From: Neisseriaceae bacterium HSC-16F19
Lineage (GTDB): Bacteria > Pseudomonadota > Gammaproteobacteria > Burkholderiales > Neisseriaceae
Reading direction: 5' to 3'
Length of the DNA stretch: 64,000 nt
Assembly: GCF_024171525.1 (NCBI RefSeq)
Contig: NZ_JALJZY010000003.1
Coordinates: 132,479-196,478 of the forward strand
Position numbers and translations under genes: made by a program. Shown piece by piece: positions 19,917 through 28,547 of the stretch. Positions within the stretch are counted from its first letter, which is position 1; each line of letters begins with the position of its first letter. The notes beneath the pieces were generated by a model that worked only from the letters and a program-made list of their open reading frames with translations, searched no databases and had not been told where the DNA came from.

Positions 19917-20663
19917 ATGAAACTGAGTTATACCATTCCCGCCGTGCTCGCTGCGTTTTCTTTAAGCAGTTGCAGCACCTTTATGGCTGTTGAGCATCTC
20001 AGAGGCTCGGCCGAGAAAACCAAAACCAGCCAGGAAACCGATGCCGTCATCGCCTTCGGACGCACCAAGGCCGACAGCCAGACCATGCCGAAAAACGAGT
20101 TGGTGATGTTGGGCGACCGCTATATCTACGTGATCACCAGTTCGCGCTTTAATACCCAGGCACCGCAGAGCGAGGGCAGCGAAAAACTGGAACCCATCCT
20201 CAACGTCAAGCTGTCGCGGGCCTTTGTGGTACACCACCCGGCGCTCAAGCCGATGGCGGGCAGCACTTTCCCCTTGGAATACAATCTCGACAATCACACT
20301 TTTAAGGGCGATTTCTGCCTGAGCTATATTGAAAATACCGAATTGAGCGCGGCAGAACGTGCCGGCGAGCAAAAAAAGCTGGATGCGCTGCAATTCCAAA
20401 AAAGCCTCGACGGGCACCGTTATTTGTGCATGAGCGTTGGCGGGCAGATGTATGCCAAACCGAAAAACATGGATTACCAATACCGCTTTGAAACCCCGAT
20501 TCCGGTAGCGCTCACGGTGAAAAAAACGGTGCGCCGCAATAAAATCGTGCAGGGTGCAGTCCTCCTGCCCTGGGCAGTCGCCACCGATATTGTGACTTTG
20601 CCGATACAAGCGCTGTTTTTGGGTGTGTTGGCGAGCGGCAGCAGCCCCTTTACCAGTCCTTAA
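19917..20663 (+). CDS. Putative outer-membrane lipoprotein
   Basis: A 248-residue protein whose N-terminus ends in the lipobox LSSC (Cys19), so it is probably lipidated. A near-C-terminal segment LLPWAVATDIVTLPIQ recalls the proline-rich tail of YceK/YidQ-type small lipoproteins, but the resemblance is weak and the protein is longer. Translation begins after AGGATATCGAT. It lies between the secreted protein gene and a cytosolic unknown, in the same direction as lpxA. Confidence 0.7.
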   Translation: MKLSYTIPAVLAAFSLSSCSTFMAVEHLRGSAEKTKTSQETDAVIAFGRTKADSQTMPKNELVMLGDRYIYVITSSRFNTQAPQSEGSEKLEPILNVKLSRAFVVHHPALKPMAGSTFPLEYNLDNHTFKGDFCLSYIENTELSAAERAGEQKKLDALQFQKSLDGHRYLCMSVGGQMYAKPKNMDYQYRFETPIPVALTVKKTVRRNKIVQGAVLLPWAVATDIVTLPIQALFLGVLASGSSPFTSP

Positions 20664-20702
20664 GGCGGGTGCTGCCTGAAAACCGGCACGCAGGTGAACA
20701 AT

Positions 20703-21395
20703 ATGGATACCCTACCTGCTGGCGGCATTAAAACCGCCGCCGCCCACCGCACATACATCCTCGCCCTGTTGGCGGAACAATTGGCGCCTTTGGGCTACCG
20801 TCACCGTGTCAAAGACATGTTGTTTCGTGGCGATTTTGACGGGCAGATGCGTGAAATAAGCTATTACAGCCACGGTTTGCGCGGCGGTGATATTTCGTTT
20901 TCGATGCAATTTTGCGTCGGCGCCGAAGTAGCGGTGCTCGATGAGCTTTACCGGCACATTTACGGCGCCGCACCTTTTGGGCCGCTCTTGGCCTGTGATT
21001 TGGGCCTGTTCGGGCCGAAGGTGCAGGCAGACATGACCTGCCGCTTCCACGAAATCACCCGCCTGGAGCATACATTGCAGGATATCCTGCAACGGGTGGC
21101 CGCATTTCATGATTTTTGCGCCCACAGCGGCGATTGGGACAGCCTCACCGCACAGGCGCCGCTGCTGTACCGCAAACAGCGCGCGCTGCCGGAAAACAGC
21201 CGCGGCTACGGCAATATCATCAGTTTTAGCCTGTTGCCGGTGCTGTATTGCCGTTACGGCCGTCCGGCTTGGGCGGCGGAAATCCTGCTGCCGCGCCATG
21301 AGGCCGACCGCCGCTATGGTGTTAAAGCCAACGAACACGCACCTTTGCAGCCTTTGCTGGCGTATTTGGCCGCAGAATATGATTTCAGGCTGTGA
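20703..21395 (+). CDS. Hypothetical protein
   Basis: This soluble-looking protein of 230 residues has no signal peptide or membrane segment. It contains a conserved-looking core SYYSHGLRGGDISFSMQF and a C-terminal YLAAEYDFRL. I do not recognise the family. The ATG at 20703 is preferred because AGGTGA lies seven bases before it; an in-frame GTG inside that AGGTGA would be three codons longer. It ends about 60 bases before lpxA. Confidence 0.65.
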   Translation: MDTLPAGGIKTAAAHRTYILALLAEQLAPLGYRHRVKDMLFRGDFDGQMREISYYSHGLRGGDISFSMQFCVGAEVAVLDELYRHIYGAAPFGPLLACDLGLFGPKVQADMTCRFHEITRLEHTLQDILQRVAAFHDFCAHSGDWDSLTAQAPLLYRKQRALPENSRGYGNIISFSLLPVLYCRYGRPAWAAEILLPRHEADRRYGVKANEHAPLQPLLAYLAAEYDFRL

Positions 21396-21455
21396 ACTTC
21401 GCAAAGCTCACAGGAGCTGCCTGAAACCGAATAAACATCCTCCGAAAGGACTCCT

Positions 21456-22232
21456 ATGACCCTGATACACCCCACCGCCATTATCGACCCCAAGGCCGAG
21501 CTGGATTCCGGCGTCAAGGTGGGTGCCTACACGGTGATCGGCGCCCACGTGCAGATTGGTGCGGGCACGGAAATCGGCCCGCATGCGGTGATTGAAGGCC
21601 ATACCTCCATAGGCGAGAACAACCGCATTTTCCAGTTTGCCAGCCTGGGCGCGCAGCCGCAGGACAAGAAATACCGCGGCGAGCCGACGCGGCTTGTCAT
21701 CGGCAACGGCAATACCATCCGCGAATTCACCACCTTCAATACCGGCACGGTGACCGGCATCGGCGAAACCCGCGTCGGCGACGACAACTGGATTATGGCC
21801 TACTGCCATCTGGCGCATGATTGCGTGATCGGCAGCCACACCATTTTTGCCAACAATGCTTCGCTGGCGGGGCATGTGGTGATCGGTGATTATGTGGTGC
21901 TGGGCGGTTATACGCTGGTGTTCCAGTTCTGCCGCATCGGCGACTACGCCATGACCGCGTTTTCCGCCGGGGTGCACAAAGACGTGCCGCCGTATTTTAT
22001 GGCCTCCGGCTACCGCGCCGAACCGGCCGGCCTCAACAGCGAGGGCATGCGCCGCAACGGTTTCAGCGCCGAAGAAATCGCCGCGGTGAAAAACGCCTAT
22101 AAAGAGCTGTATCTGCGCGATTTGCCGCTGGAAACGGCCAAGGCCAATATTGCCGCGCTGGCCGAAACCCGTCCGGAACTGCAACGTTTGAGTGCGTTTT
22201 TGGCCAGTTCGGAACGCGGCATTATCCGCTAG
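21456..22232 (+). CDS. lpxA: UDP-N-acetylglucosamine acyltransferase
   Basis: A 258-residue hexapeptide-repeat enzyme that transfers the first hydroxyacyl chain to UDP-GlcNAc in lipid A synthesis. The catalytic histidine lies in [11 protein letters not shown], and the C-terminal helical domain (about residues 190-258) is complete. AAGGA precedes the ATG. Downstream, lpxB is not in its usual place; an AraC regulator converges instead. Confidence 0.97.
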   Translation: MTLIHPTAIIDPKAELDSGVKVGAYTVIGAHVQIGAGTEIGPHAVIEGHTSIGENNRIFQFASLGAQPQDKKYRGEPTRLVIGNGNTIREFTTFNTGTVTGIGETRVGDDNWIMAYCHLAHDCVIGSHTIFANNASLAGHVVIGDYVVLGGYTLVFQFCRIGDYAMTAFSAGVHKDVPPYFMASGYRAEPAGLNSEGMRRNGFSAEEIAAVKNAYKELYLRDLPLETAKANIAALAETRPELQRLSAFLASSERGIIR

Positions 22233-22250
22233 CAGAATTTGAAGTATTTC

Positions 22251-22290
22251 AATGTTTTCAGGCAGCCTTGAGGCTGCCTGAAAACATTTT
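22251..22290. terminator. Bidirectional DUS-pair terminator between lpxA and araC-type gene
   Basis: AATGTTTTCAGGCAGCC (22251-22267) pairs with GGCTGCCTGAAAACATT (22272-22288), a 17-bp perfect stem with a TTGA loop and following T residues. It serves two convergent genes. Confidence 0.8.
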
Positions 22291-22301
22291 GCATCATCGG
22301 T

Positions 22302-23279
22302 TTATATACCGGATTCGTTAAGGCGTTGCTGTTGCAGCCAGTCTTTGGGCGACAGGCCGTAAGCCTGTTTGAAGGCGCGGGAGAAATGGGCTTGGTCGGT
22401 AAAACCGACCTGATAGGCCACAGACGCCAGGGTTTGCTGGAATTGGGCTTGCGAGAGCAAATCCTGTGCGGCTTGCAGGCGCTGTTGTTTCAGCCATTGG
22501 CCGAAAGAAGTGCCGGTGTCGCCGAAGAGATTGTGCAGGTAGCGCACGGAGATATGGCAGGCGTCGGCCACTTTTTGCGGGTTGAGTTGGGTGTCTTCCA
22601 GATGGCGGAGGATGTATTGCTCGATGCGTTGCAGATGGCAGCGGCGGGTGTCGCTGCCGGGGGAAATCAGTTTTTGTTCGCCCTGGCGCACCATATGGGT
22701 AAAGAGCTCGAGTATTTGTCTGCCCATGAGTTGGCGGCTGTCGGCATCGCTGTTGAGCAGCAGTTGCTGGCCGCACAAATGCAGGTATTGCTGCAACAGC
22801 CAGCCGACACCGGATTGGCCGTCCCACAAATGCGCCACATAGCGTTCGGGCAGGTGTACATGGCGGTTGAGTACGGCGTGGGGGATTTTGATGGCCCAGA
22901 GGCGGTTGGTGCGCTCGTAGCTGAAGCGGTAGGGCTCGTGCGAGAGTTCGAGCAGGAAATTGCCGGCGCGGCATTCCACTTGGCGCTGCATTTGCGTAAA
23001 GGCCACGCTCTCGTCCAAGGGCAGGGTGAGCAAGAAGGCGTCGTCATTGTGTTGCAGGCTGTGCAAATGTTGCGGCAGGCGGTGGTATTCGGCGGGCGCG
23101 GATTGCATATAGGTGAGGGTGATGTCGCCGAGCTGCCAGTTGTTCAGGCAGCCTTCAAAGCGGTCGTGCAGGGCGAAACGCAAATCCAGCGGGAAAAAGG
23201 TGTCGTTGACGGCCTGGCGCCACAAATCGTGCTTGCCGGAAACGGTGGCCGCCTGGCGGGTGGAAAAAGACGCAGACAT
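22302..23279 (-). CDS. AraC-family transcriptional regulator
   Basis: A 325-residue regulator with a cupin-like ligand-binding N-terminal half and a C-terminal double helix-turn-helix (about residues 215-315). The signature VAYQVGFTDQAHFSRAFKQA and the following YGLSPKDW are typical of the family. AAGGAG lies nine bases before the ATG. Its ligand and targets are not evident. It converges on lpxA and the gene upstream encodes a small membrane protein on the same strand. Confidence 0.9.
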   Translation of the reverse strand: MSASFSTRQAATVSGKHDLWRQAVNDTFFPLDLRFALHDRFEGCLNNWQLGDITLTYMQSAPAEYHRLPQHLHSLQHNDDAFLLTLPLDESVAFTQMQRQVECRAGNFLLELSHEPYRFSYERTNRLWAIKIPHAVLNRHVHLPERYVAHLWDGQSGVGWLLQQYLHLCGQQLLLNSDADSRQLMGRQILELFTHMVRQGEQKLISPGSDTRRCHLQRIEQYILRHLEDTQLNPQKVADACHISVRYLHNLFGDTGTSFGQWLKQQRLQAAQDLLSQAQFQQTLASVAYQVGFTDQAHFSRAFKQAYGLSPKDWLQQQRLNESGI

Positions 23280-23522
23280 GGGTGGTGCTCCTTTGTATGG
23301 GCAGGTGCCGTGGGAACGGTCTTGTTATTGTATTGGCAGGGCTTGTCGGTGTGTGCACGGCCATGTGGCACACAGTATATAAACAAACGCTAAGACAGTC
23401 ATTTGTTTGTGGATTTTTTACACTAATGCCGGGTTAATATCGCTTAAGCCGCAACAGCTGCGGTATAAGCTGCCTGAAAAACCTTTTTTATTCTAATGAA
23501 ATAGCTTAAACCGTCAGCAATA

Positions 23523-23885
23523 TCAGGATGGCGGCCGCTTTTTGCCGCGTTTTTTGTGGGGCGGCTCATCGTATTTGTTCATTAATTGCCACCACAGTTG
23601 CAGGCGGGCTTGGGGGCTTTTCTCACTGAGAATATGCCGCCAGCGGTCAAATACGTCTGCGTGCAAGCGGATATTGTCTTTAAATGCCGGGTGATGGGGC
23701 GGCGGCATATTGAAAAAAGTCAGTGTAAACAGCGGGCCCAGCAAGGGGATCAGGCAAAGCAGCGAAAACGCTATTTTGAAAAACAGGGCTTCGTTGCTGC
23801 GCCAGAGACGCCAAATCAGCCACAGGGCAAGTACTTCGGAAGCGGCACAGAGCAGGTACAGCCAAAGCGGTGCGTCATGAAACAT
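23523..23885 (-). CDS. Hypothetical small membrane protein
   Basis: This 120-residue protein has two hydrophobic helices (about residues 7-27 and 34-57) and a basic C-terminal tail ending KKRGKKRPPS. AAGGAAGG precedes the ATG. Membrane location is inferred from hydrophobicity; I do not recognise the family. The 243 bases between it and the AraC gene contain no further gene. Confidence 0.6.
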   Translation of the reverse strand: MFHDAPLWLYLLCAASEVLALWLIWRLWRSNEALFFKIAFSLLCLIPLLGPLFTLTFFNMPPPHHPAFKDNIRLHADVFDRWRHILSEKSPQARLQLWWQLMNKYDEPPHKKRGKKRPPS

Positions 23886-24032
23886 GACACCTTCCTTTCT
23901 GATGGATAGACAGTTCCGTGCATTCTGCGTGACTTTGATTTGTGCGTAAATCTCTGTTGTATCGTTTTAACCGCCTTCAGGCAGCCCGGGATAAACCCAA
24001 GGCTGCCTGAAAGTTTTTCGACAGTTAAGCGC

Positions 24033-26114
24033 TTACGCTTCCGGTGTCAGCATATAGGTGCCGGATTCGTGCAGATAAGCCTGCCAGCCTTCTTTAATCA
24101 CAATGGTGGTGGTCGGCTCTTCGATCAGGGCCGGGCCGTGGATGGTGTGTCCGGCAAACAGCTTGGTGCCGTCGTACACCGGGCTGTTGATCCAGTTGTA
24201 GCTGCCGTCGAAAATCATATTGCGGTGCTCCACCAGTGCATCTTCAAAGCCGGTGGTGGCCGCCGGAATATGCGGGATTTCCGGTTTTTCCACACAACCG
24301 CGAATGGTCACTTCCACATTCACCAATTCCACTTCGCTCTCTTCCTCGGCATAGGTAAACAGTGCTTCGTGGCGGCGGTGGAAGGCGTTGAGGATTTCTT
24401 TGGCCAGCCCGGCATCCACAGTACCGTTGGGCACTTGCACGGTACATTCGTGTACCTGGCCCATGTAGCGCATTTCCATGCTGCGCTCGATCACGATGTC
24501 CTCATCGGCAAAGCCGTCCTGTTTCAGGCGTTCGATACCCTCTTGTTCCAAACGGCTCAGGGTTTGGTTGAGGCCGGTGAAATCGGCGTCTTCCGTGATC
24601 ATCATGGTTTCGGTGGCCAGATAAGTGTATTTCACATCGGAAATCACTTGGCCGAAGGCGCACAGGCAAGAGGCAAATTTCGGTACCAGCACCTTGGTGA
24701 TGCCCATTTCTTCGGCCAGCGGAATGATGTGCATACCGGCGGCGCCACCGGCACAAATCAGGGCAAAGTCACGCGGGTCGTAGCCTTGCTCGATGGTGAT
24801 GCGGCGGATGCCGTTGGCCATGTTTTGGTTGACGATGGCGCTGATGCCGTAGGCGGCGTGGGCGGCATCGATTTTCAGCGGGTCGGCAATATGCTCTTTA
24901 ATCGCCGCTTGGGCTTTGCCGGCATCCAGAGTGACGCTCTTGCCCAAAACCGCTTTGTCTTTCAGGTAGCCCAGAGCCAGGTTGGCGTCGGTCACGGTGG
25001 GCAGGGTGCCGCCTTTGCAGTAGGAAGCCGGGCCGGGGAAGGAACCGGCGCTTTGCGGGCCGACTTCGAGCATGCCGAAGCTGTTGACGTGGGCAATGGA
25101 GCCGCCGCCTGCGCCCAGGGTTTCCACGTGAATCATGGGCACGCCGATGCGGGTACGCAAGAAGTCGATGTCGCGGTTGAGGCTGGTTTGGCCGCCTTTG
25201 GCAATGGTGATGTCAAAGGAAGTACCGCCCATGTCCACGGTAATCACATTGTCGATGCCGAAGGGCGCGGCCAGGGTGAGACCGGCTTGCGGCGCGGAGG
25301 CGGGGCCGGAGTTGATGGCATTCACGGCACGTTCGCGCATGATGTCGCCCACGGCCAAGCCGCCGTTGGACTGGAAGTAACGCACCGGTTGTTTGGCACC
25401 CAAATCTTTGAAGTATTGGTCGATTTTGCGCACATAGGCGGCCATCACCGGACTCAGATAGGCATTGGTCACGGTGGTGGAGGTGCGGGTGTATTCGCGG
25501 ATTTGCGGATAGACTTCGCTGCCGCAGCACACAAACACATCGGGCAGATGCTGTTCCACCAATTCTTTGGCGCGCAATTCGTGCGCCGGGTTTTTGATGG
25601 ACCACATAAAGGAAATGGCCACGGCTTGCACGCCTTCGCGCTTGAATACCTCAATGGCTTTGAGGATGTCGTCTTCGTTCAGGGGTTCGCGCTCGCTGCC
25701 GTCGCCCAGCATACGGCCGCGTACCGGGAAACGCAGATTGCGCGGCGCCAGCTGCGGTGCGGGCGGATAGCTGGCGTCGTAGCGGTAGCCTTCTTCTTTG
25801 TGGCCCAAGCGGATTTCGATGCTGTCTTCGTGTCCGGCGGTGGCGAGCAAGCCCACTTTCACACCTTTGAGCTGGATGAGTGCGTTCAGCGCCACGGTGG
25901 TGCCGTTGATGCAGAAGTCGCAGTTTTGCACGATGTCTTCCACGCTGCGGCCGAATTTCTCCGCCATCTGGTTCAAGCCGTCGGCAATCGCCAGCGTACC
26001 GTCTTCCGGGGTGGATGCGGCTTTAAACAAATGAATGGTGCCGTTGCGTTCGGCCAGTACGAAATCGGTGAAAGTACCGCCGGCGTCCACGCCCAATCGG
26101 AATTCGCTTTTCAT
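24033..26114 (-). CDS. hyuA: Hydantoinase/oxoprolinase family protein, HyuA subunit
   Basis: A 693-residue ASKHA-fold ATPase subunit of the hydantoinase A / 5-oxoprolinase / acetone carboxylase beta family. The N-terminal phosphate-binding motif GVDAGGTFTDFVL is at residues 8-20, and a second nucleotide block VDMGGTSFDI lies near residue 290. The C-terminal domain (VELVNVEVTIRG) is complete. With HyuB it would hydrolyse a cyclic amide in an ATP-dependent way. AAAGGAT precedes the ATG. It is the last gene of the island. Substrate cannot be read from sequence; 5-oxoproline or a hydantoin are candidates. Confidence 0.9.
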   Translation of the reverse strand: MKSEFRLGVDAGGTFTDFVLAERNGTIHLFKAASTPEDGTLAIADGLNQMAEKFGRSVEDIVQNCDFCINGTTVALNALIQLKGVKVGLLATAGHEDSIEIRLGHKEEGYRYDASYPPAPQLAPRNLRFPVRGRMLGDGSEREPLNEDDILKAIEVFKREGVQAVAISFMWSIKNPAHELRAKELVEQHLPDVFVCCGSEVYPQIREYTRTSTTVTNAYLSPVMAAYVRKIDQYFKDLGAKQPVRYFQSNGGLAVGDIMRERAVNAINSGPASAPQAGLTLAAPFGIDNVITVDMGGTSFDITIAKGGQTSLNRDIDFLRTRIGVPMIHVETLGAGGGSIAHVNSFGMLEVGPQSAGSFPGPASYCKGGTLPTVTDANLALGYLKDKAVLGKSVTLDAGKAQAAIKEHIADPLKIDAAHAAYGISAIVNQNMANGIRRITIEQGYDPRDFALICAGGAAGMHIIPLAEEMGITKVLVPKFASCLCAFGQVISDVKYTYLATETMMITEDADFTGLNQTLSRLEQEGIERLKQDGFADEDIVIERSMEMRYMGQVHECTVQVPNGTVDAGLAKEILNAFHRRHEALFTYAEEESEVELVNVEVTIRGCVEKPEIPHIPAATTGFEDALVEHRNMIFDGSYNWINSPVYDGTKLFAGHTIHGPALIEEPTTTIVIKEGWQAYLHESGTYMLTPEA

Positions 26115-26189
26115 GGTTTATCCTTTGTATTGAATCTTTAAATAATTTGTTTGGCGGTTTTCAGGCAGCCTGAAACCTTAACTGCCGTC

Positions 26190-26287
26190 ATTCCCGCGTA
26201 CGCGGGAATCCATCCGTCCGTTTATGCATCCATGGTTTGAAATAGGGTTGCTTCCGTTTTCCCATGGATTCCCGCGTTCGCGGGAAT
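26190..26287. repeat. Mosaic repeat bounded by two dRS3 palindromes
   Basis: ATTCCCGCGTACGCGGGAAT (26190-26209) and ATTCCCGCGTTCGCGGGAAT (26268-26287) flank a 58-bp spacer beginning CCATCCGTCCGTTTATGCAT. The same arrangement is seen at 118-210, 57053-57151 and 57282-57381. It lies in the gap between hyuB and hyuA. Confidence 0.8.
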
Positions 26288-26365
26288 GACGGCGGTGTGG
26301 TGTTGGCACTTGAGGTTTTATCAAGGTTGCAGCTTTCAGGGCTGCCTGAAAAACCAGGGCTTGGT

Positions 26366-28105
26366 TTAGGCCGCACGTTTGGCCGCAGTGGCTTCTTCGT
26401 TCACGCTCAAATCGTCGTTGAGCACCACGCCGTATTCGGCGGCGGCGGCTTCCACCGTCACCAGACCGAATTGCACATCGTGGGCCACATCGGCGGCCGG
26501 GCGCTCAAACGGATTGCCGTAGCCGCCGCCGCCGGGGTTGTAGTTGCGCGCACGTTGGCCGGGTTTGATTTCGGTGATGGTGTTTTGGATATACACCTCT
26601 TTGCCGCCGTCGGGCAGGTCGATTTCCAAACGGCCAAGCTTGCGTTCCACCAAGCCGTCGGTGGCACCGGCGGCACCCATGGTCGGAATCTGGCGGCCTT
26701 CGCCAAAGGCAATCACGGTCATGGTGTGGTCCAGCGGTTCCACTTCCCATACCGTGCCGCAACCGCCGCGGTAACGGCCGGGGCCGCCGCTGTCGGTGGT
26801 GAGGCCGTAGCGGTGAATCAGAATCGGGTATTGGTATTCCAACAGTTCCACATCGCCGGAACTCAAGGCGCCGAAGCAGCACAGCGGGCCGCAGGCATGC
26901 CAGCCGTCCATCACCTGGGTGGCGCCGGCACCGGAAATAATCGATGCCATCACCATGGTCACATATTCCTGTCCGGTTTTCGGGTCGATACCGGCGATAT
27001 TGATGCCGGAAGCGTGGCCCCAAGAGGCGCTGACGCGCTCGGGCGCGGCCGCTTCAAAGGCTTTGCGCACGGCATCGGTGAGGGTTTCCATGGGCGTGGT
27101 GGTGCAGTTCACATGCGGTGCCGGTTCTTGGGCATTACACAGCGTGCCTTTGGGGCCGAGGTTGATGGTCATGCAGCGGTACAGACCTTCGTTGTAGGGC
27201 GGCGGCACTTGGGCAAACATCATCAGGCCCAGATACACGCCGGATACGGAATTGCCTTCGTAGGAATTGATGAAGTAGGGCACTTGCGGCGGACTGGTGA
27301 TGTCCACATGCACGGTGTCGCCTTTCACGGTGATGTCGGCGGTAATGGTCAGATTGCCCTGGCCGTGGCCGGAGTCTTCCAGCACGGCTTCGCCGCGGTA
27401 TTGGCCGTCGGGCACTTGCGCAATCATGGAGCGCATATGGCGGTCGGCCATGTTTTTCAATTCGGCAATGGCTGCCTGAACGGTTTCGACACCGTATTTG
27501 TCCAGCAGGCGGATCAGATTGCGCTCGCCCACGCGGCAGGCGCCGAATTGGGCGTTCAAATCGCCTTCCTGGTCGCGGCGTGCACGCATATTGGTATGTA
27601 TCAGATTAATCACATCTTCGCGACGTTTGCCTTTTTCCCACAGCTTCACCGGCGGAATGCGCAGACCTTCGGCGTAAATTTCTTTGGCATTGGGGTTGTA
27701 ACCGGCCGGTACCGGGCCGCCGATGTCGGTCACATGGCCTTTACATACGGTCCAAAACACCAGTTTGCCTTCATAAAATACCGGTTTGTACATACAGCAG
27801 TCGAGAATGTGGCTGCCTTTCCATGCCGGGTCGTTGTGGTAAATCACATCGCCTTCGTGGATGTCGTCACCGAAATAGGCGGCCACCGCCTTCATGGCAG
27901 GCATCAGGCCGCCCAAGTGAATGGGAATGTCCTGGCCCTGCAAAATCATTTCCGGCATATGGTCGAACAGTGCATTGCTGTAGTCGTGCGCCACATTAAA
28001 CACGCTCGAGCGCGCGGTGCGCTCCAGGGTCAGCGTCATTTCCCGCTGCGCGGTTTCCAGGGCACCACGCACCACGGACAGGGTGATGGGGTCGATTTGA
28101 GACAT
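26366..28105 (-). CDS. hyuB: Hydantoinase/oxoprolinase family protein, HyuB subunit
   Basis: The 579-residue partner of HyuA begins MSQIDPITLSVVRGALETA, the typical hydantoinase B start, and contains NDPAWKGSHI and YRGGCGTVWE blocks. The ATG at 28105 has AAAGGAG before it; upstream in-frame codons are not family-like. The two hyu genes are separated by 251 bases with a mosaic repeat. The best reading is one ATP-dependent cyclic-amide hydrolase made of two chains. Confidence 0.9.
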   Translation of the reverse strand: MSQIDPITLSVVRGALETAQREMTLTLERTARSSVFNVAHDYSNALFDHMPEMILQGQDIPIHLGGLMPAMKAVAAYFGDDIHEGDVIYHNDPAWKGSHILDCCMYKPVFYEGKLVFWTVCKGHVTDIGGPVPAGYNPNAKEIYAEGLRIPPVKLWEKGKRREDVINLIHTNMRARRDQEGDLNAQFGACRVGERNLIRLLDKYGVETVQAAIAELKNMADRHMRSMIAQVPDGQYRGEAVLEDSGHGQGNLTITADITVKGDTVHVDITSPPQVPYFINSYEGNSVSGVYLGLMMFAQVPPPYNEGLYRCMTINLGPKGTLCNAQEPAPHVNCTTTPMETLTDAVRKAFEAAAPERVSASWGHASGINIAGIDPKTGQEYVTMVMASIISGAGATQVMDGWHACGPLCCFGALSSGDVELLEYQYPILIHRYGLTTDSGGPGRYRGGCGTVWEVEPLDHTMTVIAFGEGRQIPTMGAAGATDGLVERKLGRLEIDLPDGGKEVYIQNTITEIKPGQRARNYNPGGGGYGNPFERPAADVAHDVQFGLVTVEAAAAEYGVVLNDDLSVNEEATAAKRAA

Positions 28106-28180
28106 AACAGGGCTCCTTTGTATTTCTGTGCCGTGGCGCCGGAAAAGACCGGGCAACTTGGCCTTGATGGAAATTGCCTC

Positions 28181-28339
28181 GGGCGAACTGACTATTTGGG
28201 CACGCAGCTGATTTTTTAGGAAAAAGCGTCCGATTCAAGGCGGAAAGCGCAGCAAGGTTGGACACCTTGCGAGCATTTCCAACGCAGAAGCGGGCACGGT
28301 TGACAAAAAAGCAGCCGTGAACGAATGGTCAGTTTGCCC
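28181..28339. repeat. 159-bp element with GGGC(G/A)AACTGAC inverted ends
   Basis: GGGCGAACTGAC (28181-28192) is mirrored by GTCAGTTTGCCC (28328-28339), eleven of twelve positions matching. The interior has no convincing reading frame with a ribosome site. It occupies most of the 442-base gap between the permease and hyuB, together with a DUS-pair terminator. Inference: a MITE-like element. Confidence 0.5.
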
Positions 28340-28488
28340 TAGAGCGAATGAAATATCCGTTCGCCCTTTGCGGCAGTCGGCGAAGATTAAAGGCGAAGGG
28401 GCAAGCCGTTCTTGTTTGAGGGTGTAGGGAATTTGCAGCAGGGTGCAAACTTATGTGCGGGTGCACAAATACAGTGGGGATGTCGTGT

Positions 28489-28531
28489 AAAACGTTTTCA
28501 GGCAGCCTTAAAGGCTGCCTGAAAACGTTTT
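28489..28531 (-). terminator. DUS-pair terminator after the NCS1 permease gene
   Basis: A perfect 19-bp stem, AAAACGTTTTCAGGCAGCC with its complement, and a TTAAA loop lie 17 bases beyond the permease stop. It probably separates the permease transcript from hyuB-hyuA. Confidence 0.8.
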
Positions 28532-28547
28532 AGCGCATGATGATCAC

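Noticed and set aside
23940..26141. A 733-codon plus-strand frame opposite hyuA
   Set aside because: It mirrors hyuA codons, has no ribosome site or domain likeness, and hyuA is clearly the true gene.
28340..28488. A possible small gene between the 159-bp element and the DUS-pair terminator
   Set aside because: No start with a ribosome site and no reading frame of useful length was found.
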